DNA from: Watersipora subatra | Taxonomy: Eukaryota; Bryozoa; Gymnolaemata; Cheilostomatida; Watersiporidae | Assembly: GCF_963576615.1 (NCBI RefSeq) | Contig: NC_088715.1 | Span: forward strand, 49,392,007 to 49,456,006 | DNA length: 64,000 nt | Direction of reading: 5' to 3' | Part shown: in pieces, positions 30,481 through 42,541 of the stretch | How the letters are laid out: each line of letters begins with the position of its first letter | Numbering within the stretch: the stretch's first letter is position 1 | Position numbers and translations under genes: made by a program | Notes under the pieces: generated by a model | Databases searched by the model: none | Seen by the model: only the letters and a program-made list of their open reading frames with translations | What the model was told of the DNA's origin: nothing

Positions 30481-31019
30481 ATGTTACGGCTTCACCCCCA
30501 GATATTCAAAGGAATTCAAATTGATGTCTGCTTATGAGATTTATTGAACAACATAAAATAAATGCATTAATAGTAACATTAGACTCGAGAGTAGTAAATG
30601 ATAAAACACAAAAATAATATGTGAAATAAAAGTAATCATTGTTACCTTGAACGACCTTCTGGGGATTCCGTAATAACTTGATTCCAAAACTTGTATTTGA
30701 TATGTATAGAGTATGTGTATGTAGATATAATAATAAAGCAGTAATTGATGCTTAGCAGACATATATATTCGAGGGTTCGACAATTTCACATGGTCATAAT
30801 GCACCAAAACTGAAGTGGTGAGGTTTCGCCAATGCTGATCCTACACTTCCACCTGAAATTTCACCCGGTGTCATCTTATACCAATCTACTAATCTTGCTA
30901 TGCTCTTACCAGTGTAACTAATTTTGATACAGGTCGAATCAGATATTGTATTTTGTTTTTATCTATAGGGTATTGTTTGCTGGCAACAAGAAGTTTTACG
31001 GACTGTACTTATTTATCAT

Positions 31020-31745
31020 GAGACTTGAAACATTCAGTAACACATGCCATTCTTCACATAATGACTATGTCACCTACATTGATTTCTGGAGTTTCGTTTG
31101 GCCATTTTTCACGTGATTGTAAGTCTAGAAGGTAATGCTTGCGCCAGCGTTTCCAAAATTCATTAGCCATATGCTGTACATCTCTCTAGCGCTTGCTAGA
31201 GTAGACATCAGCATATGAAAAGTCCCTAGGTGGTGGAAGCACCACATTTGACTTCATTGTTAGTAACATGTTTGGGGTTAGAGGAAGATGATCACTGCAC
31301 ACTGTGGTTAGTGGTCAGCAGTTAATGATAGCCATAATCTTATAGAAGATTATTTTGAGTAAGGCTGTACTAACCCTCCCACCATGCTGGCGCTCAAAGC
31401 CCTTTAGAATGTTTCTGATGGAGCGTATTGGGCGTTCCCAGACACCTACCATGTTGCTTGAATGAGGGTTAAATTTCATTGTGATGCTCATACTGCTCAG
31501 TAAGTTACCTTGAAGCTTTTTTGATGCACCAGTAAAGTTATTGCCCTGATCACACCGTATAGATTGGATTGGTTCTCGGATGGCAGTTATAGCTCGTATA
31601 GCGTTTATGAATTTGTCAGATGACATGTCTTCAAGTAGCTCAATATTGACCGCTCTTGAAGCCATATATGTAACAATCAAGCCATAGTGCTTTTGCTCTT
31701 TTCTATCATCCTTAACTAAAAAAGGACCAAAGCAATCTAAACCAC
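31020..31745 (-). pseudogene. BEL/Pao integrase fragment
   Basis: The minus strand gives DCFGPFLVK, then YMASRAVNIELLEDMSSDKFINA, IRCDQGNNFTGA and VGVWERPIRSIRNIL, and after a stop the C-terminal blocks LTPNMLLTMKS, LPPPRDFS and FWKRWRKHYLLDLQSR. This order is diagnostic of BEL/Pao integrases. Stops at about 31315 and in the KR-RDVQ block show that it is dead. No RT or gag of this element is seen nearby. Confidence 0.88.
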
Positions 31746-31814
31746 AGTGTGTAAAGGGGGTGCTTCGTTAACCCTAACAAGGTAATGTGGCCATCTGTGA
31801 ATTACATGGCTAAC

Positions 31815-32160
31815 CACGATCACAGTAAATTCAACTAATTGTATCTTAATTAACCACACACATCTTTTTTAAACATTCATGCTGGCTAGCTAGTATACTT
31901 CTAACCAATTAATTTAACTATTTAACCACACACATTTCCTTTGGTCCTACATGATGACGGCCTATTTTTATTTCATCAGTTGAGTTAACCTCATTCATAA
32001 ACATGATACACTATTCAGCATTCACATGCCTTATCCTACTGCCTATCTACAAGCTACTTATTCTCTATCAAAACAAGATTTACAAGTGTGTCCATTTCTA
32101 CAAATATAAATGTTGACTACCTATGCAAACTAATAAATCGAGTACATGATAATTTACATA
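31815..32160. repeat. Repeat Y, copy 2
   Basis: See 30240-30480. AT-rich, no coding sequence. Confidence 0.7.
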
Positions 32161-32459
32161 TAAGCATAATCAAACATAAGATAATTCCAAAGTCACTTCT
32201 CAGACACCATGCTTTCCAACATTCACCAAACATTGTCAAACAAGCATAATATGCTGCTACTACTAACTACTGTATCTACACTACTATCTAATCTACCTAA
32301 TTACCTACTATTTCCTACTCCCTTTCTCACGAAAAAAACTCAGCTATCAAAGAATTGAGAGTATTTTTTGCTGGCTCCCATGAGCGGTCACTAAAATATT
32401 TTCATTTTTTTAAACATCTCATACCCTTTTTTACAAAGGTATCTAAGAGCCGGTCAACT

Positions 32460-33360
32460 ATATATATAAGTTAGAGTCAGTTTGAGTTGCAGGGCTTCCT
32501 GCGACAACTGGTTTGGGAGTGTCAATAGCTGTGCTACTATCTGTAGCATCAGTCTGTAAAGTTGCCTCTCTAGTTCCCGGCTGTTCAGTGTCAAACTTTT
32601 CATAGTTTACTGGCCCATCCAAGTTTACACTTGGCACAAGACGGTCACCATCTTATCGCGTTAAGACGACATGCATTTAATCTATTCTGAGCAGTTTCCT
32701 TTCATTACACCTACGCAGCATGTATGTGTGATTTGTGTATGCAGTGTTTTTTCAGATAATCATGTATGATCCTATCATTTCTCACATAGTTTAGGGCTAA
32801 GTCCTGTTGCAGTTTTTGCACAGTACATCCATACACGATCACCTGGAGCAAATTTAGTCAAATCAGCTTTGTTTCTTTGATCAAAGTTAGACTTGTAAGA
32901 TTTTTGAGCAGAAACTAGGTTCGATTCTGCTATTTCATGAACACAGCCTAGGTCAGGCAAAGGACCATTCATGTATGCGGTGTAGTCTGGACAACGTGGT
33001 GAAACAGGAAGTAACTCATTGTAAACCGGAAAGTTCAAGTCTCTACCAAACATCAAGTAACCTGGAGAGAATAATATGGACGATGTTGCAGGAGTAGCCC
33101 AATAAGCAGCCATAATGCTAGGTAAGAGCCTTGGTCAGTTAGTCTGATTTGTATCGGCCATAGCCCTCAGTTGTGTGAGGATAGTCGAGTTCATCTTTTC
33201 ACAAGCAAAATTAGTTTGTGGATGATATGCTGATGTGTTGACATTTTTTATTTGAAAGTTTACAAAGCTGACTAATTTATGAAGACATAAAATTTTGGCC
33301 ATGATCTGTTACACGTGCTCTAGGTGCCCCGTATCTACGTATTATTTCATCGTAAAAAGT
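32460..33360 (-). pseudogene. Gypsy-type integrase, C-terminal half
   Basis: The minus strand shows the catalytic-domain piece FYDEIIRRYGAPRARVTDHGQNFMSS (33364-33277), stops, then the distal part YWATPATSSILFSPGYLMFGRDLNFP and the C-terminal domain FDQRNKADLTKFAPGDRVW (33113-32775), with an acidic tail to 32460. It is a different gypsy lineage from elements 1-4, whose integrase tail reads VKKFTS. Upstream of 33360 the sequence is joined to the end of a MULE protein, so one element inserted into or recombined with the other. Confidence 0.8.
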
Positions 33361-33364
33361 TTTA

Positions 33365-34720
33365 GCTGAACTTTGATGGCCACTCCCTTTCTTTGACCGT
33401 TTTTTCTTTGAAGAAGCTGTATCTAGGGAAGCACCTGTGAATTTCCCGAAGGTCGTCAGGGCACCAACAAGAGCAGCATTTGTTTTCAAAGGGTTGAACT
33501 GCTTCACAAGGGCTTCAACAGGTTCACCAAGTTCTTCTGGATTATGCCTGAGCATTTCAATCACCTAGCTTGTAAATTTGATTACAGCAACTTCCAAAAG
33601 GCTGGTTTATTAGTCTGGTTCACCTCCATCAGCGTTTGACTTTAACGAACCACTGCCCCTCAGATCAAATTTCTTCTGCAGCATCATTTGACCATTCAAA
33701 GACTTTACAGCCGCATTGGAGCTGGATGCAGCTGCAACTGAAGCAATGGAAGGGCACTCAAATTCAACAACATCATCTTTCAGATTCCCCATCTGGTCTT
33801 CTACCTCTTGTGGCAAGTTTTTAATTGGTAGACATGTGAACCAACCTGGTCTCACATTCTCCTGACCAGTTGTCAGAAGCGGCATGTGTTCCTGCAAGCG
33901 ACGGTTTCTCAGGGGCAAGAAATTGAGTGAAGTAGCATTGAAATGCCGCACAACAGCATACTGGTGCTTGCAAGGAGCGTCATACATTCCTGCAATGCAT
34001 GTGCAGACACCAATTTCAATATCCACATTGTTCTCTGTTTCCACTTTCATCTCACCCATCACCTCGCAGTTATGGGTGCCAGTCTTGGTGATGCTGGTGA
34101 CTGGAATTTTTGACCCACCAGGAAGGTACTTGAAACGTTGACATTCACGCGCCCATTGGCCAAGTCTGAGTCTACGCCCGTAGTAGCAGAGGTCGCGAGT
34201 AACAAGAAAGTCGAATAGTTGAACGATGTTGTAGGTTCTCACTTTTACCAAGATTTGGTCTTTAAAAACCCTTATCACCGCCTCAGCATAATTATTGGTG
34301 TTATTTCCCCGAGGGGGCCAATCGCGACGATAGCAAACAATGCATGTTTGATGGCGATTATGGAACTTCTCGACGTGCGCTAAGAAGTTTTGGTAGAGGC
34401 ATGCGACCTCACTATCGTGAAACTCTTCATCTGCTTCATCCAGAGCATCTTCAGACATGGCGAATGTCATCTCTTTAACAGCAAAGAGCAGCTGGGGTCT
34501 GTGCTCCTTCCCTATGTTATTCTTGCCTTCCTACAGGAATTTCCACACTGCCTGCAGCAAGTGGAACACATAAAATTAGTGGGGCTTCGGGAAACACAGC
34601 TGCCAGGCTCTGCCTCTACCCCTCACTGTCATCAGAAAAGAAAACACGAAGGCCAAGTTTGCCATGGCCAAAAAAAGCATCTTCTGGTATGATTTTTAGG
34701 TACAGATTCAATGCCAGAGT
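33365..34720 (-). pseudogene. MULE transposase with SWIM finger
   Basis: The minus strand reads FGHGKLGLRVFFSDDSEG, then LAAVFPEAPLILCV (the DDE acidic site and CxxH-type region of MULEs), then after a stop and frameshift a 286-codon frame (34470-33610) with NNTNNYAEAVIRVFKDQIL and a SWIM zinc finger CTCIAGMYDAPCKHQYAVVRHF (CxC...CxH). A Lys/Ser-rich tail continues to about 33370. MULE transposases carry the SWIM finger for DNA binding. At least one nonsense and one frameshift are present. Confidence 0.82.
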
Positions 34721-34944
34721 AATGCGCTCTTAGACTCAGAGGACATAATTAGGCATCCCAGGGGTAATCCGCCAGCAGGCATATCGATCCTATCCCCCGA
34801 AGCATTGATAAACACAAGTTTTCCGCTATATTCATGCTTCTGATTGCAAAGTTTCATGAGTAGTACATAGAGTGATGGCGATCTTGTTGTTGACCTGATC
34901 GATCTTGGCAGAGATTTCTCCCACCTCACTGTTGTACTCTGCAA

Positions 34945-34992
34945 TGTGACGGTGTGTTGACCTCTCACTTATGGGTTTGGTATAGTTTCTGG
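34945..34992 (-). repeat. Possible remnant of element 4 3' LTR edge
   Basis: About 30 bases (gttgacctctcacttatgggtttgg) resemble the start of the LTR-like sequence at 37049 (gttgacctcacactaatgggttcgg). The similarity stops after about 45 bp. If real, the rest of this LTR and most of pol were deleted. Confidence 0.3.
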
Positions 34993-34998
34993 TATTAC

Positions 34999-35440
34999 TT
35001 AGATATGCTGGCTTTGCGTGGCATATTGCTCGTTGGTTGCGGTGTCCATCTGCATGCATTTGTGATGCTGGCTGCAAACGCTCTTGTTTCTCATTTCAAA
35101 AGTACAAATTAGTAATAGTTCAAAAAATCGAGCTTCAACGGTTTGCTTCTCTACATGATTCTCATAAAGTTTCTCAATCATCGATTCAGAAGCAGTTGTG
35201 TCACGTAGTATACATGGCGACAATGACGGCAACAAGAACCTAGCAGTCGTATGGCCTGTTTTGCAGATCATTCGTGTTTGTGCATTTACAAATGCTATGA
35301 CACAATATGCCAATTAAACAAACTAGTGAGAGCTTTCTACTGGAAACTTTTGGATGAGCTTGGTACGCATGAATGAACTCTGTTGATTGCTTAGTTAGGG
35401 AATTCCCTTGCTTAAGGCATAGGGGTTTTTCCGTGCACAC
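34999..35440 (-). pseudogene. Envelope-like N-terminal fragment of element 4
   Basis: The minus strand carries a hydrophobic leader (LVCLIGILCHSICKC in one frame, MAYCVIAFVNA in another) followed by ICKTGHTTARFLLPSLSPCILRDTT. This matches the start of the env-like protein in element 2 after its signal peptide (LCRTGHTVAKFQLPKLPPCILPDTT region). Frames change around the leader, and the ectodomain is lost after about 60 residues. Confidence 0.7.
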
Positions 35441-35549
35441 TGATACAGCGACATACTCATGTTACAACATGCACACGGTTGAGAGCTTTGTCGTTATGAA
35501 AAACATTAAATGCTGTTGGCTCCTCAAGCTCTACATTGCTCTCCAGAAT

Positions 35550-36970
35550 TTAAACAACAAGTGGCTCAGCTGCCTCATGCGAGTTGCTTAGAGGGGTTTC
35601 AGCATTAGCAGCTTTCTCATCAATTACCATGTCAATGCTAAGCACCTCGCTATGAACCACTTCAACCATGACTGTTTCTGCAGCACTGAGGCCGTCAAAC
35701 TTGGGAAACTCAGGCATTGCTGTGTCTTCTGCATCCGCAAAACAAGTAATTTCGTATTGAGATTCTATTTCATTTTTACTGGCTTCAAATACGACGTGCG
35801 CAGAGGATGCAAAAATGGTACAATTATAGATATGTTCTGCTTTAATTTCAGCAGAAACCTCATCGGGATTATTACTGCTGGAAGCAACAAAAGAGACTTG
35901 GTTAGTGGAATGAAATTTGACCAGACATTTGTGGCTGTTGAACTGGATTTGAATGTGTCGGTAAGTTATTACCATGTTGTTGCCAATTAGCGCTGTCTGA
36001 TTTTTCTCATCAAATCTGTTTTCCGATCTAGTATTGGGACTGTCGTAAAAACCTCTTCGTTTCGCATTATGTCTTTTCCTGGGGCATGACACTGGAAAGA
36101 AATGTGATTTTCACTGCCACATCAAATGCACTGGCGTTTTGTCTCTCTTCGCCTGTCGAATCTATGATTTTTAGGTGGAACTCAGTCAGGCCCATGCTTT
36201 TGGTTACTGTTCGTGTTTAGTTGATAATTAGCGGCCACATCCCCTCTTACTGTTTCGCTGGAATACAGTCCTGATTCGAAACTAGTAGCGACTTGCAAAA
36301 GCTCAGCCAGAGATTTTCCTGCCAAATCTAGAACGCTTCTTCTGATTTTTGGCTTGAGGCCTTTTTGAAAATGAAGTAGCACAAAAGGGCTACTCTCAGA
36401 GGTATCGCCTTGGCCTACAATTTTACGAAACCTTTTGTAATAGTTTTTTACTGTCTCGCCATCGCCTTGTTTAATGGAGGAATTTTCCATAGAAATTTGT
36501 TCTGCTCCTCTATACGCACCAAGCCTTTCTTGGAGCAAATATTTCTACGTCTCATAACTCACATGGCCCCCTTCTTTTGCACAATTTCCCAATGATAGGT
36601 CACAGCCAAGTCTTTTAAAGATACTGGCAGGATTACAGTAAAATCTTTTGGAACTTTATTAAGCATGCAACGAGTTTCAAATTTTTGAATGAGCTTCTCA
36701 AAATGCTCATCAACAGAGATTTTCCTGTGAATGAAAGTCCAAAATTTACTCAATATTTTTATTTGTCACAGTAGAAAAGTTAGTTGTATAACCCAATGAC
36801 TTTTGGTACCTCCTCAAAGGTCAGCCCCTCATCGCTGGTTCCCTTCTGTCGACGTCATCCATTTTTGTCGCAAGCCTTTCCAGCAAATCCTCCCATCTGC
36901 GAGTCTTCTCCATTCTCTCAGAGAGCCGTCTATGTTTCATCAGCGTAATTGCGCCCAACATTGTCTTCCA
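35550..36970 (-). pseudogene. Gag and gag-env linker of element 4
   Basis: Minus-strand pieces line up with the Gag of elements 1 and 2: start near 36970 (EDNVGRNYADET), capsid blocks KFETRCMLNKVP and YYKRFRKIVGQG, then a zinc knuckle C-I-stop-CGSENHISFQC near 36110 with an in-frame TGA inside it. A 180-codon open frame (36092-35550) follows, acidic and Ala/Glu-rich, with HVVFEAS; a similar linker lies between Gag and Env in element 2. Order gag, linker, env is the same as in element 2. Confidence 0.75.
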
Positions 36971-37030
36971 TAATTACTCCATTTTATTCTTTCTAATGCC
37001 TCGATGGCGTCTAACTTCCAATTTCTTCCA

Positions 37031-37045
37031 CAACTTCTGACACGA
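37031..37045 (-). other. Primer-binding-site-like sequence of element 4
   Basis: The minus strand reads tcgtgtcagaagttg, close to the site in element 2 (cggtgtcagaagttt) and to the complement of a tRNA-Leu 3' end (TGGTGTCAGAAG). It lies between an LTR-like sequence and gag. Confidence 0.5.
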
Positions 37046-37048
37046 GAA

Positions 37049-37375
37049 TGTGAGTTTGTTGACCTCACACTAATGGGTTCGGCGTGAAACAAGATGTTCA
37101 CCCTAAGCGTTGAGCGAAGTTAGTGTTGGGTCGGTATATAATTTATTGGCGGATAGGATATCCTTGCAATTTTTTATTGGTTTTCCCAGTGTCAGTATCC
37201 TTGGAATTTACCATCTTCGGTATCCTTTGCCAACTAAGAAAGTTGGGTGTTGTCGGTATTGTTGTTCGGTATATGGTTTTCAGTGTGTGTTTAACTTCAC
37301 CTTACCTACTGCCCAGCCCTACTTCAGCTTACGTACTGCTTACCTCTTATATAACTCAGATCGGGGGGGGATAAT
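37049..37375 (-). repeat. 5' LTR of element 4, truncated
   Basis: Begins TGTGAG on the plus strand next to the primer site and contains a minus-strand TATA box (rc of cttatataactc, about 37344-37355). It ends at a run of eight or more G where the plus-strand pol of element 3 starts. Its true 5' end is missing. Confidence 0.5.
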
Positions 37376-39939
37376 GTTCCCAGGAACCCATTTGGGTACA
37401 TTACAGGAATTACCAGAAAAGAGAATGGTGGTTGTTAATTTGAATGACATTCTGACAAATGATCAATCGTCTGACCCGATCAGCAAAATTGATTTAATTA
37501 AAGATGCTCTTTCAGTAGCTGGTCAGCAGAAATTCAAAAAGTTTTTAAAAAGCAAGTACATGGCATTCGCTAAGCATGATTATGACCCTGGTAGGGTTTC
37601 GGGAGTTTCCGGTAGAGTCTGTGATACAGGGGAGGCACAACCAGTCCTTACCACACCTTACCGGGTGCCAGTGGCGCATAAACAACCATTAGATAAAAAA
37701 ATCTCTAAAATGTTGCCGGCTGAAGTGATTTTACTAGCCCAGACAGTGTGTGGGCATGTCCTGTAATCTTAGTTAAAAAACGCAATACAGATCAAATGAG
37801 AATCGTAAATGACTAGAAAGGTGAATTCAAGCGCGCACACAATTTCTTTTTTCTTGCCCCATCAAGACAGCATTAAAGAAATGTTTGATCAGGCACTTTA
37901 CACAACCCTAGACTTGCAAAAAGCCTACTGGCAAATTAGCCTTGATGAAGGGGATGACAGGCAAAAATCAGCCTTTGTAACATACAACGGCGTATATCGC
38001 TATAAGGTTCTACCATTTGGCTAGTCAAATTCACCACAAGTTTTTCAACGCGCAATTTCCACTATTCTGGCTGGTCTACAATGGAATACTCTTCAAGTAT
38101 TTCTACATGTAGATGACATTTTGATTTTCAGTCCTAACGATCTTGACGTTCACATAAGCCGTGTAGGAGCTGTTTTGGATAGGTTTATAGCTAATGGTAT
38201 CAAGATAAACTCAGAAAAATCTTCTTTTGCGAAAAGTGAGGTACAATATTTAGGAACTGTTTACAGCAAGTATGGCAGTAAACCAGCACCAGGACTAATC
38301 GAGAAAATTGTAAAGTTCCCAGCATCTCATGATTTGACTTCCCTTCAAAGAGCCATAGACATGTTGAACTTCTATAAAGCGTACATCCATGTTTTCTCAA
38401 ATCTTGCTGAACCGTGGTTAGATTTGCTTAAGGCAAACAAAAGTTTTAACCGGACAGAAGAATGCGAAACGAGCTTTCAAGCATTAGAAACAAAATTAAG
38501 TGACTTTCCCGTTTTAAGACATTCAGATTTCAGCAAAACTTTCTTTTTACACACAGATGCGAGTGGATTTGCGATAGGCGCGCAATTGTGCCAGAATTTT
38601 TGTGGCAAGCTACATCCTATCGGTTACCATAGTAGAGTTTTGAACAAAGCAGAGAAGAATTATAGCACCTATGAAAGGGAAGGTTTGGCTATTGTGAATG
38701 AGTGCAAACACTTTAGACATTTCATATTTGGGCATGAAATAGTATGCATAACAGATAATGTTCCTTTACGCTTGCTAATGTCATGTGATCATAGCAGCTC
38801 TAAGTTAGCCAAGTTTTAGTTGAAATTTCAAGAGTACAATCTCAAGGTGGTTTAAAGGCCTGGTCGAACTAATGTTGTTCTGGATGCCCTGTCAAGAGTT
38901 GAAATAAGCGAAGTTTGTGCCGTGGGCATTGTGAAACTCATCTATCATCGTCAGAACAAGATTTGCTGATTTCTAAAGAAATGCAGGAAAAAGATCTGTT
39001 TTTGTCTCAGTTGATAAAAAAATTACACGGAATAAAGCCTTTAAGAATAGTCTTTCTATGACCCAACAGCGGCACATACAGAATCAACTTCAGAACTATT
39101 TAGTTCGGGAGGATGTCCTGTATTACTGCCCGCCGGGCGCCATTAGACCGCTGCTTTGTGTGCCAGAAAAAAATGTCATTTGATTTGTTAGTGACTTACC
39201 ATTCTGGCCTGTTTTCAAGCCACGTCAGTATAACGAGGACGTATAAGCGACTGGCTCAAAAATACTTTTGGTCGGGTATGTCTAGAACTGTTGCCGACTT
39301 GGTGGCTGCATGCATCCCTTGCAATCAAATGAAAGGTTCTTATGTTAATCCAGTTTGCCCTCTGCAATCAATACTATGTGAGCGTGTGTAGGGTAGAATA
39401 GCCATGGATCTTCTTGGGCCTCTACCTGTAACAGCACAAGGAAACAAATATTTGTTTGCATTCCACTGTAGTTTTACGAAATATGTGATAGCTAAGCCAA
39501 TAAAAGACAAAACTATGAAAACAGTGGCAAAACTTTCATCGAACATATCATACTACCTACTGGGGTGCCTGATTCAATTTTGGCTGATGGTGGTTCTCAA
39601 TTTAGCTCTAATCTCGTGGCTGAATTAGCCTCCATTCGCCACATCAAGAAGTTGACAATTACCCCGTACCATGCAGCAAGTAAAGGCATGATAAGAACCT
39701 TTTTTCTACGTATTCCAGACTAATGTCAACAGTTATCAATGAGCAACAAACTAACTAGGATCTCATGACAAAATTCGTACTTCATGCTTACAATAACAGC
39801 GAGCACTGGTTTCACCCCGACCTACTTAGCATTCGGTAGGGAAATTGACATTCTGTATGATATCTGTGTGCCTCTGTCAATGCCACATTCCTTTTATGCA
39901 AGTGATAAGGACAGTCTGCAAGTCATGAAAGAATCAATG
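37376..39939 (+). pseudogene. Pol of element 3 (RT, RNase H, integrase)
   Basis: Blocks seen in order: the pre-RT region (DPISKIDLIKDALSV, RVSGVSGRVCDTGEA), RT palm (TLDLQKAYWQI, FLHVDDILIFS), RNase H (FFLHTDASGFAIGAQL, STYEREGLAIV, ITDN), and integrase zinc domain (YHSGLFSSHVS...ACIPCNQ, HHCC complete) with core MDLLGPLPV and ILADGGSQF. The third acidic residue is missing: the place of GGIEQFF in element 2 reads GMIRTFF. Several stops and frameshifts (near 37765, 37815, 38023, 38820, 39390, 39628) break it. Confidence 0.88.
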
Positions 39940-41996
39940 CTGCCCATATCTGACAAAACACTGTATCTGATAAATTGCAAACTTTCGGTAAATGAGCAAA
40001 ACGTGTTTAGCATCAGCCACGGCCTACGGTTGCTCGAGCCTAGTAAAGTTATATACCATTCTATCCAGAAGAGTGCACTATACTCACTGAGAATTCTTAA
40101 AATTTTGTCTAAACTCTTTTCCTGCAAAAAATAATGATAAAGTGTTTTGCCCGACAATCACTAATTGCTGTACTTTATCCCCATTGTTTGACATAACAAC
40201 GCATCACTCTGATGCAGTGTTTCTCCAGACAATTAGCTATTTATTAGATGATGAACATAAATGACACAACACTTTATATTTACATTTAATGGTTTGATGC
40301 AGCTTACTACAGACCAAATTCATGTACAACTATTTATTTTCAACAATTGCGATGTAACATGAAATAACTTGTAATAAAAATAATAATAAAACACAAAAAT
40401 AACTTGCAATTCTAGTTCTGCAGTTTGTCGTACAATGTGGTACAAAATTTAGTTTGTCATGCCACGTTGTGCACTTTTTTAAACTATGTTTTCAACAATC
40501 ATCTAATGCATGTAGATCACGGTGTGTCAGCAATAAGTCATCCCGTGAGATAAGATCGGGTACATCTGAAGCATTAAGGTTGGACCAAAATCTATGTTTA
40601 TTCGTTGGCATCAGTAGGCAGAGTTTTGCAACGATGTCAGTTTTCTTCTCAGCAGTAATGCCCTTTGCCTCTCTTTCATCATTAGTCGTTCGTCAGTTAG
40701 ACTGCTTTTTTTCAAGAAATCCAACTCTTGAAACTGAGATTGATCGTGCGATTTCTTGAGCAAAACTGATGAGCTGTTCTTTCGAAACTGAATCACTCTG
40801 TATTCAGCTAGGCGGGGGCGATCTTTACTTGACTTAGTCCTCCGACAAAGCAACGAAAATCTTCATTGACAGGAACCAGCACTGATGTTTTCGAAACCCT
40901 GCTCGCACCCTCTATGAAGTCATTAAAGTCGTATACATTTTTCACTGCCTTCACTTCTCTTTCTACACCAGCATGCACTGTGTCTGCTGACATGAAGGTG
41001 TGCCCAGCCTCAAGGTACTTGAAGGTGACTTTGTCAGCTTGCATCTTTCCAGAATTCATAAGAATTACCATCGCAGTTATTATATTCCAATTTTTGTTCT
41101 GCGCAGCACAATTGTCCATAAAATGAACAATAGAATCATAATCACCATGTGATTGACGGTAGAGCGATATGCAAGGATTGTATGACCGTATATGTGATTT
41201 TATGCGCTCAACATCGCTATCAGTCAAAGCATGGTGAGGAATGGTCTTGCCTCGCTTGTCGGGTGTTGGGGCCAACAGGTATGGATCTGATTTTAAGAGC
41301 TCTTGTATGACAGAGCTGGATGTAGGATAACCGAAAGTAGCTAAGAAAAAAGCTTTGCAAACTTGGACTTTACTTCCATTGTCGGCTATTAGGTTGTACT
41401 TCACATACCAAGATCTGGAGGTACCTGAACAGTTTGTAGGTTGACGATCTAGCAAGCTCCACAACACTCCTTTTCGGTCATTGTAGCATTTTGAGACACC
41501 ACTTTGGGCTGTATCACTCAAAGATCGTTTGTGGTTTACAGATATATTTGAATATACCATGTTCATGAAACTGTGTAGTTGACTACTCGAGCCACATTTA
41601 CCAGCTGACGTGGTAGAGGAAAACATAAAATATTAGTATTGCGTGTTTCTAACAAGCTTCAAATTGACACCTAAAAATCTCTTCATCACCAGGATTGGTG
41701 TCTGGAATCTTGTATCGAACCGGTACGGGTAATCTTATTAGTCCCTAACATGATAGTTCTAACTGAAAACAGTTAACACAATCATAGTGAGTGCGTTAAG
41801 ATGCATTGTTTTGTCAGACATAATGTCTTGACGCAACAGTGATGCATTGTTTCACCAGGGTTGAAACTACCCTAATGAATGATCTTTGAGCCAAATAATT
41901 TTAGGACAAGATAGGGAACAGTATTTAGATGTGAAATATGTTAAAAAGTTAAAATTGAAAATTTTTGAGATACAGTGTTTTGCCGGACATGGGCAG
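39940..41996. mobile_element. DNA transposon, 2057 bp, 4-bp TSD, about 29-bp TIRs
   Basis: Inverted ends CTGCCCATATCTGACAAAAC... and their complement (...gttttgccggacatgggcag) match over about 29 bp with four mismatches. Target duplication AATG at 39936-39939 and 41997-42000. Removing the insert restores the integrase frame (KESM then ATAWAIVRDNIE, against ESLVVA.AQARDNIE in element 2). A 4-bp duplication would suit Sola-type elements, but I cannot place the superfamily. Confidence 0.9.
40808..41626 (-). pseudogene. Transposon-encoded protein with DNCAAQNKN / GHTFMSAD blocks
   Basis: A 272-codon open frame from an ATG at 41626. It has a KAFFLATFGYPTSSSV block, then YNPCISLYRQSHGDYD, then MDNCAAQNKN, EAGHTFMSADTVHAGVE and a C-terminal part. 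This order (D-N-C-A-x-Q-N-K-N followed by GHTxMxxD) is seen in uncharacterised transposon-linked proteins with an RNase-H-like fold. The stretch between YRQ and DNCAAQ is shorter than in relatives as I remember them, suggesting an internal deletion, and the N-terminus is short. It lies wholly inside the TIR-bounded insert. Probably a defective transposase. Confidence 0.65.
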
Positions 41997-42438
41997 AATG
42001 GCTACGGCATGGGCAATAGTTAGGGATAATATTGAGGTGACTCAAGCAAATTACAAATTTTATCACGATGTACATACTAAGGGGCACCAATATCAAGTTA
42101 GTGACACAGTTTACGCTCTGGTGCTGAGACTGTCCGGGGTTGGTCAAGTTAAAAAGTTCACATCTATGTATCACAGGCCATACTGTATCACTAAGCTGTG
42201 AGGGCCCAATGCATATGTTAGAGCAATGGGAACCACAGGTCATCCAACTGGTGTAGAGTTCATTACTCATCTTGAACGCTTGAAAAAGGCCAAGTCTCCT
42301 CTTATCATGGACACTCCAGTGCCCAATTATGTTTCAAACAAACGAGACCATGACACAGCAGTGACTTTAGCAGACATCTCAAAGAAGCCCATAGTTTCTA
42401 AGCATAGTTACAACATGAGAAGCTCTGCTAAAAAGTAA
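41997..42438 (+). pseudogene. Integrase C-terminal end of element 3
   Basis: Continues the integrase after the DNA transposon: ATAWAIVRDNIEVTQANYKFYHD, VSDTVYALV, VKKFTSMYHRPYCITKL, a stop (TGA at 42199), then GHPTGVEFITHLERL and a Ser/Lys tail ending SYNMRSSAKK. Matches element 2 (51330-51800) throughout. Confidence 0.85.
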
Positions 42439-42541
42439 ATAACCAATTGAAACATTAAAATAAAACTTGTATTTACCTTTAATTACATTGATTTTTTAAA
42501 AAAAGGAAACGAATGGTTGTATATTGATGCTAATCAAATAG

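Noticed and set aside
30240-32160. Repeat Y pair as LTRs of the BEL/Pao element
   Set aside because: Copies differ in length by about 100 bp and lack TG...CA ends, primer site and target duplication.
40454-41126. Plus-strand ORFs at 40454-40759 and 40866-41126
   Set aside because: Antisense to the transposon protein on the minus strand.
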